Assembly (NCBI GenBank): GCA_046074825.1 | Contig: JBJTOZ010000259.1 | Span: 1-5,211, forward strand | Direction: 5' to 3' | Length of the DNA: 5,211 nucleotides | Origin: JAGVSR01 sp046074825 | GTDB taxonomy: Bacteria > Pseudomonadota > Alphaproteobacteria > Rhizobiales > Hyphomicrobiaceae | Part shown: piece after piece, positions 1 through 4,667 of the stretch | Position numbering within the stretch: position 1 is the stretch's first letter | Layout: each line of letters starts with the position of its first letter | The notes under the pieces: generated by a model | The model's input: the letters and a program-made list of their open reading frames with translations, nothing else | What the model was told of the DNA's origin: nothing | Databases searched by the model: none | Made by a program: the position numbers and the translations under genes

Positions 1-1
1 T

Positions 2-94
2 AATGGTGTGTTAATTCTTCGAGACGCATGGGGCCTTACAGAACTTTACTTTCGTATCCCAGCTTCTATCCTTACTAAAATGAGTATTCCTTAG
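2..94 (+). CDS. Possible C-terminal fragment of an unidentified protein (5' end outside window)
   Basis: A plus-strand frame is open from the left edge for 30 codons and ends in TAG. It reads NGVLILRDAWGLTELYFRIP and then ASILTKMSIP. The composition is protein-like (mixed hydrophobic and charged residues), but I recognise no family. At this A+T content a 30-codon open frame is expected by chance in roughly one case in eight, so length alone is weak support. A competing reading exists on the other strand: an ATG at 31-29 (minus) preceded by AGG opens a frame MRLEELTHH that leaves the window to the left. Only one of the two is likely to be real. The sequence to the left would settle it. Confidence 0.3.
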   Translation, partial: NGVLILRDAWGLTELYFRIPASILTKMSIP

Positions 95-206
95 ACAAAA
101 GGTTCAATAAAGCAAAAAAAATTCTTATGGATATTCCACAATCAATGAAGCGCTTTGTTTATCGGTGCGGCTTTGAGTTTATCAGCATAGTTAAAAGAGT
201 AATAAG

Positions 207-253
207 GGTGGGATAGTCTGACCTCCCATCAGCATAATTTAGCTGACCGTCAG
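207..253 (-). terminator. Inverted repeats downstream of the 41-codon gene, possible weak terminator
   Basis: Two hairpins lie 25 to 70 bases after the stop of the minus-strand small gene. GGTGGGA (207-213) pairs with TCCCATC (224-230), allowing one G-T pair. CTGAC-C-GTCAG (243-253) is a perfect odd-centred palindrome. Neither is followed by a proper T-run on the minus strand; the sequence after the first is only T-rich. They may end transcription weakly or may be incidental. Confidence 0.25.
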
Positions 254-277
254 ATAATTCATCAAAAAAATAGCTCT

Positions 278-403
278 TTAAAGGTCTGTGTTTCTCTCTA
301 GTTCCAGCACATCATGATTACGACGCGCTCTGAAATACAGATTGTGGAGAAAGAGGAAACCCACCCAACACACAAAGATGAGAGCTATCATCTCAATCGT
401 CAT
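278..403 (-). CDS. 41-residue single-pass membrane protein, family not recognised
   Basis: A minus-strand frame runs from ATG (403-401) to TAA (280-278) and encodes 41 residues. The ATG is preceded by GAGGAGT, which ends 4 bases upstream and is one of the two clearest ribosome binding sites in the window. This is the main reason to call the gene. Residues 5-20 (MIALIFVCWVGFLFLH) form one hydrophobic span. The basic patch RARRNH (25-30) and a polar acidic tail (DVLELERNTDL) follow. By the positive-inside rule the basic C-terminal side should face the cytoplasm. Cys12 is the only cysteine. Small proteins of this shape are often subunits or regulators of membrane complexes, but nothing here names a partner. 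It stands alone: the nearest likely gene, at 846, points the other way. It could also be a toxin-like peptide, though no antitoxin is visible. Confidence 0.72.
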   Translation of the reverse strand: MTIEMIALIFVCWVGFLFLHNLYFRARRNHDVLELERNTDL

Positions 404-407
404 ACAA

Positions 408-414
408 ACTCCTC
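408..414 (-). promoter_or_regulatory. Shine-Dalgarno GAGGAGT for the 41-codon gene
   Basis: Read on the minus strand, GAGGAGT lies 4 bases before the ATG at 403. It fixes the start of a gene that would otherwise be passed over as too short. Confidence 0.7.
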
Positions 415-830
415 ATAATACAAGAAGATGTACCATAAAAAATCTGAAAGCGCGATAATCAAGTCTTAATATGACTAATAGTTAGTTTAAATTATTCTAT
501 AGGTTTCATTTTTCGCAGTTCTCTTAGGACAAACCCTTCGCAATAAAAAAGGCAATCGCGAATTGGATGAGAAATCTTCCCTCTCAATATGATTTCTATT
601 AATTTTTCTCAATACGAGAAAGAAATCAAAAAAATAATTATACCCCCTCAACTATTAGAATATTTCACACTGGGATGACCGCAGAGTGAGCAACATCAGA
701 TTGCTCTAAAACAAATCCTAAAATTATAAATCAATACTTCATTAATCAAAAAGAACTTCTCTTTTTTCTCAGTTTTAAAATTTTTAATCTTTTTATGATC
801 TACTTATATTATCATGGTCACAAACCCTCA
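415..830. other. AT-rich intergenic region with small hairpins, no gene seen
   Basis: No reading frame of convincing length or composition is present. A sample, 601-660, has 15 G+C in 60 bases. Two hairpins stand out. A nested one has GATTTCT (591-597) pairing with AGAAATC (621-627) and TTCTC (606-610) pairing with GAGAA (616-620), leaving a bulge on the left side. The other has GAGCAA (688-693) pairing with TTGCTC (701-706) around a 7-base loop. Neither has a terminator T-run or the cloverleaf of a tRNA. The right end should hold the promoter of the 70-residue gene: TATATT (805-810) resembles a -10 box, but the -35 position (TTTTAA, 782-787) is poor. The left end should hold the promoter of the divergent 41-codon gene. 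Confidence 0.5.
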
Positions 831-837
831 AAGGAGG
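831..837 (+). promoter_or_regulatory. Shine-Dalgarno AAGGAGG that sets the start of the 70-residue protein
   Basis: AAGGAGG ends 8 bases before the ATG at 846 and is close to a full match to the 16S rRNA tail. It argues against the in-frame upstream ATG at 795, which would place this site inside the coding region and has no ribosome binding site of its own. Confidence 0.85.
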
Positions 838-845
838 GAGAAAGC

Positions 846-1058
846 ATGTTCCAGATTGCGATGGTTGTCTGCAGTATATTGCAAGGTGCTGCATGTAGAG
901 AAGTAGAGCTGACTTTTGTTGATAATGAGCCTACGATTATGCCCTATGCGTGTATGGTCATGGGGCAAGTAGAGATTGCTAAATGGATGGAAGGGCATCC
1001 AAATTCATATGTCTCCAGATGGACATGTCGCAAAGCAGGAATTTTTGCTAGAACCTAA
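846..1058 (+). CDS. 70-residue four-cysteine conserved hypothetical protein
   Basis: The protein starts at the ATG 8 bases after AAGGAGG and ends at TAA, giving 70 residues. It has no signal peptide or membrane span and should be cytoplasmic. Four cysteines are spread along it (C9, C17, C36, C61). The segments MVVCSI (6-11), AACREVELTF (15-24), CMVMGQVEIAKW (36-47) and the C-terminal WTC (59-61) resemble short hypothetical proteins I recall from Alphaproteobacteria. Those share a CxxxGQxEIAKW-like core followed by HP (51-52) and a late RWxC. The function is unknown. Four cysteines could mean disulfides or metal binding, but their spacing (8, 19 and 25 residues apart) is not a CxxC zinc pattern. 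The gene is monocistronic, with a hairpin 12 bases after the stop. A longer form starting at 795 is possible but unlikely. Confidence 0.85.
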   Translation: MFQIAMVVCSILQGAACREVELTFVDNEPTIMPYACMVMGQVEIAKWMEGHPNSYVSRWTCRKAGIFART

Positions 1059-1069
1059 ATTAAACTTCT

Positions 1070-1116
1070 CTTTGAGTTGTTGAAAAAAATCGTTCGACTC
1101 AAAGTATAGACTTTTT
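1070..1116 (+). terminator. Probable intrinsic terminator of the 70-residue gene
   Basis: CTTTGAGT (1070-1077) pairs perfectly with ACTCAAAG (1097-1104). A T-G pair and a G-C pair extend the stem to 10 bp around a 17-base region. A TTTTT run follows at 1112-1116. The stem is A+T-rich and the T-run starts 7 bases after it, so termination may be inefficient. The position 12 bases after the stop codon supports the call. Confidence 0.5.
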
Positions 1117-1185
1117 ATTTTAGACCAAGATCACATGATCATTTGTCTTGTTTAAATTAATTTTTTAAAGTTCAATTCTGACTTC

Positions 1186-1218
1186 AAAAAAACATCCTAG
1201 GGTTTCAGTGAAAGCCCT
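1186..1218 (-). terminator. Probable intrinsic terminator of the 59-residue gene
   Basis: Read on the minus strand, AGGGCTTTC (1218-1210) pairs with GAAACCCT (1206-1199) with one bulged C and a 3-base loop. Seven Ts follow at 1192-1186 after a 6-base gap. It lies about 60 bases past the stop of the minus-strand gene at 1279. Together with the plus-strand terminator at 1070-1116 it separates two convergent genes. Confidence 0.55.
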
Positions 1219-1278
1219 CCCTGCTCTTTTCTTAATTTACTAAGTTGCTCCTTCCCCCACATCCTTAGTGGCTTCATT

Positions 1279-1458
1279 TTAGCCGAGAAGATCTATAATT
1301 CTCCCTGATCCATCTATGGCACGTACACGCTTTCCTGGGTTGGATTTCTGGGCTGTTTGCATAAGTGAGCGAATGTATTGATCGTGGTTCGTATTAGTCG
1401 TCTGTGTTGTCAACCAATTCCCACTCACGTCTTGTATTTGAATGTATATTGTTTCCAT
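1279..1458 (-). CDS. 59-residue conserved hypothetical protein
   Basis: A minus-strand frame runs from ATG (1458-1456) to TAA (1281-1279) and encodes 59 residues. It opens METIYIQIQDVSGNWLTTQT and ends in SNPGKRVRAIDGSGRIIDLL (39-58) plus a glycine. This layout, a short beta-strand-like start with a GNW motif and a basic RVRA-D-GRIIDLL end, matches small hypothetical proteins I remember from Alphaproteobacteria. No function is known to me. It has no cysteines, signal peptide or membrane span and should be a small cytoplasmic alpha/beta protein. No clear Shine-Dalgarno precedes the ATG: the upstream bases are AT-rich, and an out-of-frame ATG-TAA sits just before it. A terminator-like hairpin follows. 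I am fairly sure of the gene from its composition and the remembered motif, less so of the exact start. Confidence 0.75.
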   Translation of the reverse strand: METIYIQIQDVSGNWLTTQTTNTNHDQYIRSLMQTAQKSNPGKRVRAIDGSGRIIDLLG

Positions 1459-1859
1459 GAATTACATATGCTGAGAAAAAATTTAGATAGTTTATTGTTT
1501 TTATACATAAGAGAAAGATTGTAATCAGTACAGTCTGAATAAAAAAAATTCAATAATTTGGCTGCAAACTTTTTCAAATGATTTTACTGTTAGGGGATAT
1601 GATGGAGACGGAGCCCAGCACTCAAAATTTTATCTCTCTGAAAGAAATGATTTATTTAAAATAAGAAAAAAATTTTTCCTAGCATTTTATTGCGAATGAG
1701 GGCGAACCTCTCAATCCTTACTCAGGCAACCGTTCAAAATCATCCCTCTCATTTTCCATTTACTTCTGAATTCCTAAGACTTTTTTGCTTTTGAGCTTTG
1801 AGGTTACGAAGCCCATCGACTGACAGAGGAACTTTTATGGATCGAAGGAACAACTTCCA
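1459..1859. other. Intergenic region, no convincing gene
   Basis: This 400-base stretch separates two minus-strand genes and should hold the promoter of the 59-residue gene and the 3' end of the DUF1993 transcript. All frames are broken often. The longest candidates are peptides of about 13 (minus, near 1760) and 20 (plus, near 1600) codons, which I do not support. A small GAGG-GCGAA-CCTC hairpin lies near 1697-1709 and a pure A/T run near 1665-1677. No strong terminator follows the DUF1993 stop. The region may be decayed sequence, but I found no recognisable gene remnant. Confidence 0.4.
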
Positions 1860-2375
1860 TCAAGCTGCTGCGCCTGCCAAGTAGTCGCTCTTGCCAAGCA
1901 CTACGCCGTTATGGCGCAAAATAGCGTAAGCTGTAGTAATATGGAAGAACATGTTGGGTAATGCCCACGTCTTTAGGTATTCCTCTGCCAGCATGGTGTG
2001 TTTGCGATCCTTACCCACTGGAAAGGTAATTTCTTTTGACTCTTGCCCGTCCATAGCTTTAGCTGGAACCATATTCAACCAAGCGATTGTTTTGTCGATA
2101 CGCACGATCAGCTCGGACAAAGTGTTTTCCGAGTTTTCGTATTTCGGAGCATCAAGGCCACTGATCCTTGCTGCACAAAGCTTTGCCGCATCACAAGCAA
2201 TGCAAATTTGCGTCTTGAACGGCAACATATCAGGCGCTAGCCGAAACTGAACTAAGGCTTGCTCGTCATAGCCACGAGCTGAGACATCAGCTTGAGCTTT
2301 AATCAGAATGTGGCGCAAATTACCAAGAAAACGAATGAACACTGGGAGAGATGCAGAGGACATGGTGATGGACAT
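1860..2375 (-). CDS. DUF1993 family protein (DinB/YfiT-like four-helix fold expected)
   Basis: The 171-residue protein matches the DUF1993 family (PF09351) along its whole length and is of normal size for it. Hallmarks are the N-terminus MSITMSSASLPVFIRFLGNL, the RLAPDMLPF block (45-53), the helix around ICIACDAAK (57-65), and the C-terminal block LPNMFFHITTAYAILRHNGV (139-158) followed by LGKSDYL (160-166). His145 and His155 in that last block are the obvious polar conserved positions. The family is placed near the DinB/YfiT superfamily of helical-bundle putative metalloenzymes, but its reaction is unknown. It has no signal peptide, so it is cytoplasmic. The start is the ATG at 2375 with GGAAG five bases upstream; a second ATG at codon 5 is less like family N-termini. 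It appears to be monocistronic. G+C in a sample (2041-2100, 26 of 60) is higher than in the intergenic DNA. Confidence 0.95.
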   Translation of the reverse strand: MSITMSSASLPVFIRFLGNLRHILIKAQADVSARGYDEQALVQFRLAPDMLPFKTQICIACDAAKLCAARISGLDAPKYENSENTLSELIVRIDKTIAWLNMVPAKAMDGQESKEITFPVGKDRKHTMLAEEYLKTWALPNMFFHITTAYAILRHNGVVLGKSDYLAGAAA

Positions 2376-2688
2376 TGTGGCTTCCGTTTGGTGTGGAGTT
2401 TTAACATCAAGTAGTATGCATTATCCAAGACTATGAGTCTAAGGGTAAAAACTATCCTCTTGCCCTTTGTGGTTTCTAAAACTGTGAGCTCTTTAAAAAC
2501 ACTCTCGATCCCTTCTCTATTTCGTGAAAGGTCACACACTTTTTTGACCGACAAAATAACTATCTAAAAAACATAGCCTTTAAATGGCGACCGAGAAGTA
2601 TTTTCCAAGGCTTCGACATGCACAAACGTTTAAGTAGCTTCGCGAATGGAAATGGTGAGAAGGCTGAATGCTGAGGCGCACAATTTGG
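2376..2688. other. Intergenic region upstream of the DUF1993 gene, weak promoter candidate
   Basis: This gap between two minus-strand genes holds no gene I can support. On the minus strand, GATAAT (2425-2420) is a five-of-six match to a -10 box. The sequence 17 bases upstream (TTACCC, 2448-2443) is a poor -35. A perfect AGACT-ATG-AGTCT inverted repeat (2428-2440) lies in the spacer and could be an operator. No terminator is visible after the SRPBCC stop. Short plus-strand peptides near 2584 and 2620 (17-18 codons) are not convincing. Confidence 0.3.
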
Positions 2689-3327
2689 TTATGGGGGAGA
2701 CCCTGTCAGTCCATTTGCGACACGCCGGACCGCCTCCTCTTTGATGCTTGCAAGGAACCGCGGCACATCTTTCTGTAAGGACTGACGCACGAGGAAGGCT
2801 GGTATGAGGGGATGGAAGCCGACGCTCGCACGATAATAGACGCGGGTCACCGCCGTATCTGGCAGTGGCTCAAGGACCCACTCGCCTTCCAAGTATTCTA
2901 GGTCGCCCGAAACAAGTTTGAATGTAATGTGCACGTTCTTGGTGTAGTTGGAGCGAAACACAATGCTCATATCAGGCAGAAACGAAGCCCAGCTCGCAAT
3001 CGTGTGCGTGCGCACATCCCAGGTCGCGCCTGGACCGAGCTCCAATACGCGGCAGCTCTTGACCGAAGGAAATACCTCAGGCGCCCTCTCGCATTCCGTC
3101 AAGGCTCCATAGATGACCGGCGCCGGCGCCGGAACATCAATTGTGGCGCGAACTTCCCCGTCTGCGGGGGACTGAGATGGCTTGACTGAGACAATAGATT
3201 CGCCAGCGGTGAGCTTGGCCACCATATCCGGTGTCATTGCCCAAGTTTTTGGCGCAAACACGCAGAGGCTGCAAAGTCCAACGGCTGTACCTGTAAACAT
3301 AAGCTTGTGTAGGATCTCTCGAATCAT
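2689..3327 (-). CDS. Exported SRPBCC (START-like, polyketide cyclase/COQ10 type) protein
   Basis: The 212-residue protein begins with a Sec-type signal peptide: Arg3 and Lys8, a hydrophobic core at 9-25, and a likely cut after TWA (28-30). The mature part from about residue 57 to 204 has the order of an SRPBCC/START-like domain: an amphipathic strand REVRATIDVPAP-like entry (57-68), the ECERAPEVFPSVKSCRVLE segment (78-96), several strands including TKNVHITFKL (129-138), LEGEWVLEPLPD (146-157) with TRVYYRASV (161-169), and a long C-terminal helix from LIPAFLVRQSL (174) to about 202. Such domains form a cavity for lipids or other hydrophobic ligands; the ligand here is unknown. The start is supported by AGAGG five bases before the ATG. 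G+C is high for the window (36 of 60 at 2701-2760, 30 of 60 at 2941-3000), hinting at transfer or stronger codon selection. Confidence 0.92.
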   Translation of the reverse strand: MIREILHKLMFTGTAVGLCSLCVFAPKTWAMTPDMVAKLTAGESIVSVKPSQSPADGEVRATIDVPAPAPVIYGALTECERAPEVFPSVKSCRVLELGPGATWDVRTHTIASWASFLPDMSIVFRSNYTKNVHITFKLVSGDLEYLEGEWVLEPLPDTAVTRVYYRASVGFHPLIPAFLVRQSLQKDVPRFLASIKEEAVRRVANGLTGSPP

Positions 3328-3425
3328 GTGTGCCTCTTGCAGAATGAACTCTTTCGCACCAATCGCTCAAACGGTTTACATCGTACCCGCTGCCATCAGG
3401 ATCTGTATGAAGAAACTAAACCAAC

Positions 3426-3469
3426 TCGGATGTATTGGATAACTGTATTCTCTAGTGACCCACATCCGA
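3426..3469. repeat. Perfect 8-bp inverted repeat upstream of the SRPBCC gene
   Basis: TCGGATGT (3426-3433) is repeated inverted as ACATCCGA (3462-3469), 28 bases apart and about 100 bases upstream of the SRPBCC start. The arms contain G+C, so it is less likely to be a composition accident than the A/T palindromes nearby. It could be a split operator or a weak hairpin. I see no clear -35/-10 pair around it. Confidence 0.35.
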
Positions 3470-3574
3470 TTACACTAAATTCATAGCGCACCCTCTTCAT
3501 CATCTCACTTGTCGGCTACAATTCAAGCGCGGGTAAGAACTGTTTGTACGGACATCTAATCAGCCTCTATTAAG

Positions 3575-3823
3575 TTATCCACCTCCATAGTTCATTCTAT
3601 GCTCTATATCTTTTCCGTGTACAAAATTTAGATGGCACCAATGGGCTGAAAATGAGTGCTGAAAAATCTCTCGGGGTGGCGGAGGAGTTTTAAGGAATTT
3701 TTTCAAGTAATAACAAACTATATTTGCCACCTCAGCCCTGATATCATTGCTCAATACTAAAGTCTTCAATCCTGGGAGATCTGCATTTTTTTTTGCTCTT
3801 TCAATTTGTTTTTTAATACTCAC
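3575..3823 (-). CDS. Doubtful 82-codon frame, no family recognised
   Basis: The frame starts with GTG and ends in TAA. Its first half (KKQIERAKKNADLPGLKT, then LVLSNDIRAEVANIVCYYL) looks protein-like and helical, as in repeat or adaptor proteins. The second half (KTPPPP, then REIFQHSFSAHWCHLNFVHG, ending NYGGG) looks like chance translation. No Shine-Dalgarno precedes the GTG, and the start codon lies inside a perfect hairpin (3819-3837) that would hide it. It may be spurious, or the remnant of a gene whose C-terminal half has decayed. I do not assign a function. Confidence 0.28.
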   Translation of the reverse strand: MSIKKQIERAKKNADLPGLKTLVLSNDIRAEVANIVCYYLKKFLKTPPPPREIFQHSFSAHWCHLNFVHGKDIEHRMNYGGG

Positions 3824-3837
3824 AGGTCCACTGTGAG
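3819..3837. repeat. Perfect 7-bp hairpin/palindrome CTCACAG-GTCCA-CTGTGAG
   Basis: CTCACAG (3819-3825) and CTGTGAG (3831-3837) are exact inverted copies around a 5-base loop. Neither strand has a T-run directly after it, so it is not a standard terminator. Its form suits an operator for a dimeric regulator or an RNA hairpin. It covers the GTG of the doubtful minus-strand frame. Confidence 0.5.
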
Positions 3838-4082
3838 GTAAGCTGTACTGATATCCTTCAAATTGATAATATTTCTTTTTTGGGTTGCTTGGGTGCCCGA
3901 TGCTAGGAACCAGAGATTAAAAATTGTTCCCCGTATTTAGTTTTTCGGAAGGGTTAATCAGGTGGCATTATGATACGCCTCACTGCAATCAATAACTTAA
4001 TTAGAATATTTTATGAATGTATTAAAACTTTTTCTTATCCCAGTTGCGCTTTGTAAATGTGTGCATATTGGGAATTCAGATT
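3838..4082. other. AT-rich region upstream of the receptor operon, no supported gene
   Basis: No gene with family support is seen. A 28-codon plus-strand frame (3970-4056) has AGGTGG four bases before its ATG, and an overlapping frame opens at 4013 without a ribosome binding site. Both look like chance frames in AT-rich DNA (4021-4080 has 20 G+C in 60). The right end leads into the promoter at 4083. Confidence 0.4.
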
Positions 4083-4111
4083 TTGAACAATTGATTTTAA
4101 ATTATGATAAT
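4083..4111 (+). promoter_or_regulatory. Sigma70-like promoter of the DUF2946-like/TonB receptor unit
   Basis: TTGAAC (4083-4088, four of six to TTGACA) is followed after exactly 17 bases by GATAAT (4106-4111, five of six to TATAAT). Transcription would begin near 4118, leaving a leader of about 75 bases before the ATG at 4194. It is the best-spaced promoter I found in the window. A/T-rich DNA makes -10 matches common, so mapping is needed for certainty. Confidence 0.5.
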
Positions 4112-4114
4112 TTA
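4098..4114. promoter_or_regulatory. 17-bp perfect palindrome over the -10 box, candidate operator
   Basis: TAAATTAT-G-ATAATTTA is an exact 8-1-8 inverted repeat that covers the whole -10 element. An odd-centred A/T palindrome over the -10 of a TonB-receptor promoter is the usual form of a Fur-superfamily operator. The half-site order (TTAT-G-ATAA in the centre) differs from the classical Fur 7-1-7 (TAAT-N-ATTA), so another family member or an unrelated repressor is equally possible. Only one base is G or C, so chance is a real alternative. Confidence 0.45.
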
Positions 4115-4193
4115 GAACGTCTCAAAAAAATTATCCAGTTGGCCGTTAGCTTTATAAGCTTGCGAATCAAAAAACATTATTTGAAAATTATTT

Positions 4194-4598
4194 ATGATCT
4201 TCCACGGGCTCATTTCGAAATATCGTTCTCATCGACGCTGCCTTGGTCATGTCCTGTCTGTAGCCTTTTTCTTTAAAGGGCTCATTCCCCCAGGTTTTAT
4301 GCCTGAATACAGCCCTTCTGATTATAAAATCAAAATTGTTATTTGTTCTGAGAATGGAATGAAACTTGTTGATGCCGATGAGAATGGCTTCCCTCTTACA
4401 GACAGAACTAAAGCGCAAAAAGGGCACGAGCCATGTGCAATGAGTGGCCTCTCATCGTTTGTATTGCACAAACATGAGGACATTATAGAATTTCGACCAT
4501 TAGAAAAAACTATATATGATGTGGGCATCTACTTATTTCGTCCTTCACTTTGGCTAAGTAGCGCACATAGAAGTCGTGCACCGCCCTTCCTAATCTGA
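4194..4598 (+). CDS. DUF2946-like small membrane protein with Cys/His motifs, next to a TonB receptor
   Basis: The frame encodes 134 residues. The layout fits DUF2946-type proteins (PF11162) as I know them: a basic N-terminus (KYRSHRRC, 9-16), a hydrophobic span (about 17-33) ending in PPGFMP (32-37), a strand with a cysteine (IKIVICSENG, 46-55), a HEPCAM motif (78-83), H92 and H94, and the family-typical RSRAPP end (126-131). The Cys and His residues could bind metal, and the protein is probably anchored in the inner membrane. The function is not established. The start is uncertain: an in-frame TGA at 4182-4184 rules out a longer form and no Shine-Dalgarno is visible, but the 31 residues before PPGFMP agree with family N-termini. 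It lies 69 bases before the TonB receptor, consistent with a shared uptake unit. Family assignment rests on motif memory rather than a search. Confidence 0.72.
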   Translation: MIFHGLISKYRSHRRCLGHVLSVAFFFKGLIPPGFMPEYSPSDYKIKIVICSENGMKLVDADENGFPLTDRTKAQKGHEPCAMSGLSSFVLHKHEDIIEFRPLEKTIYDVGIYLFRPSLWLSSAHRSRAPPFLI

Positions 4599-4609
4599 AT
4601 GTAAAAATA

Positions 4610-4650
4610 TGCATTAAGGCTTAGAAAGCCCCGCTATGCAAAAGTTTTTT
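4610..4650 (+). terminator. Hairpin with T-run between the two genes: attenuator or partial terminator
   Basis: GGCTT (4618-4622) pairs with AAGCC (4626-4630) around AGA. Outside it, TGCAT (4610-4614) pairs with ATGCA (4636-4640). Four bases later TTTTTT follows (4645-4650). This is a two-tier stem plus T-run, 11 bases after the stop of the DUF2946-like gene and ending 17 bases before the receptor ATG. It would reduce read-through into the receptor unless that gene has its own promoter, which I do not see. It may instead protect the upstream mRNA end. Confidence 0.45.
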
Positions 4651-4667
4651 CAGAAATTGGAATCTCT

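Noticed and set aside
129..218. 29-codon plus-strand frame starting MDIPQSMKRFVY
   Set aside because: No ribosome binding site; within chance expectation for length.
688..706. GAGCAA/TTGCTC hairpin with a 7-base loop, looking like a tRNA anticodon arm
   Set aside because: No acceptor stem, D arm or T arm can be formed around it.
1951..2250. Plus-strand frames of 99 and 65 codons
   Set aside because: They are antisense shadows of the DUF1993 gene.
2303..2554. 83-codon minus-strand frame overlapping the start of the DUF1993 gene
   Set aside because: It begins with TTG without a Shine-Dalgarno, its last third is an out-of-frame reading of the DUF1993 gene, and it resembles no family.
2929..3442. 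Plus- and minus-strand frames of 77-86 codons around the SRPBCC gene
   Set aside because: Antisense or out-of-frame shadows in G+C-rich coding sequence, where stops are rare; none has a ribosome site or family resemblance.
3575..3583. TTATCCACC, an 8 of 9 match to a DnaA box
   Set aside because: A single imperfect copy with no further boxes or AT-rich unwinding repeats nearby; not evidence for an origin.
3970..4056. 28-codon plus-strand frame with AGGTGG before its ATG
   Set aside because: The Shine-Dalgarno match is partial and the spacing short; the peptide resembles nothing known and the region is AT-rich.
4013..4276. 87-codon plus-strand frame before and overlapping the DUF2946-like gene
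   Set aside because: No ribosome binding site, an A/T-driven composition (I, L, K, N), and it contains the promoter and palindrome at 4083-4114. Its end overlaps the better supported gene in another frame.
4188..4528. Minus-strand frames of 79 and 68 codons
   Set aside because: They lie opposite the DUF2946-like gene and have no independent support.
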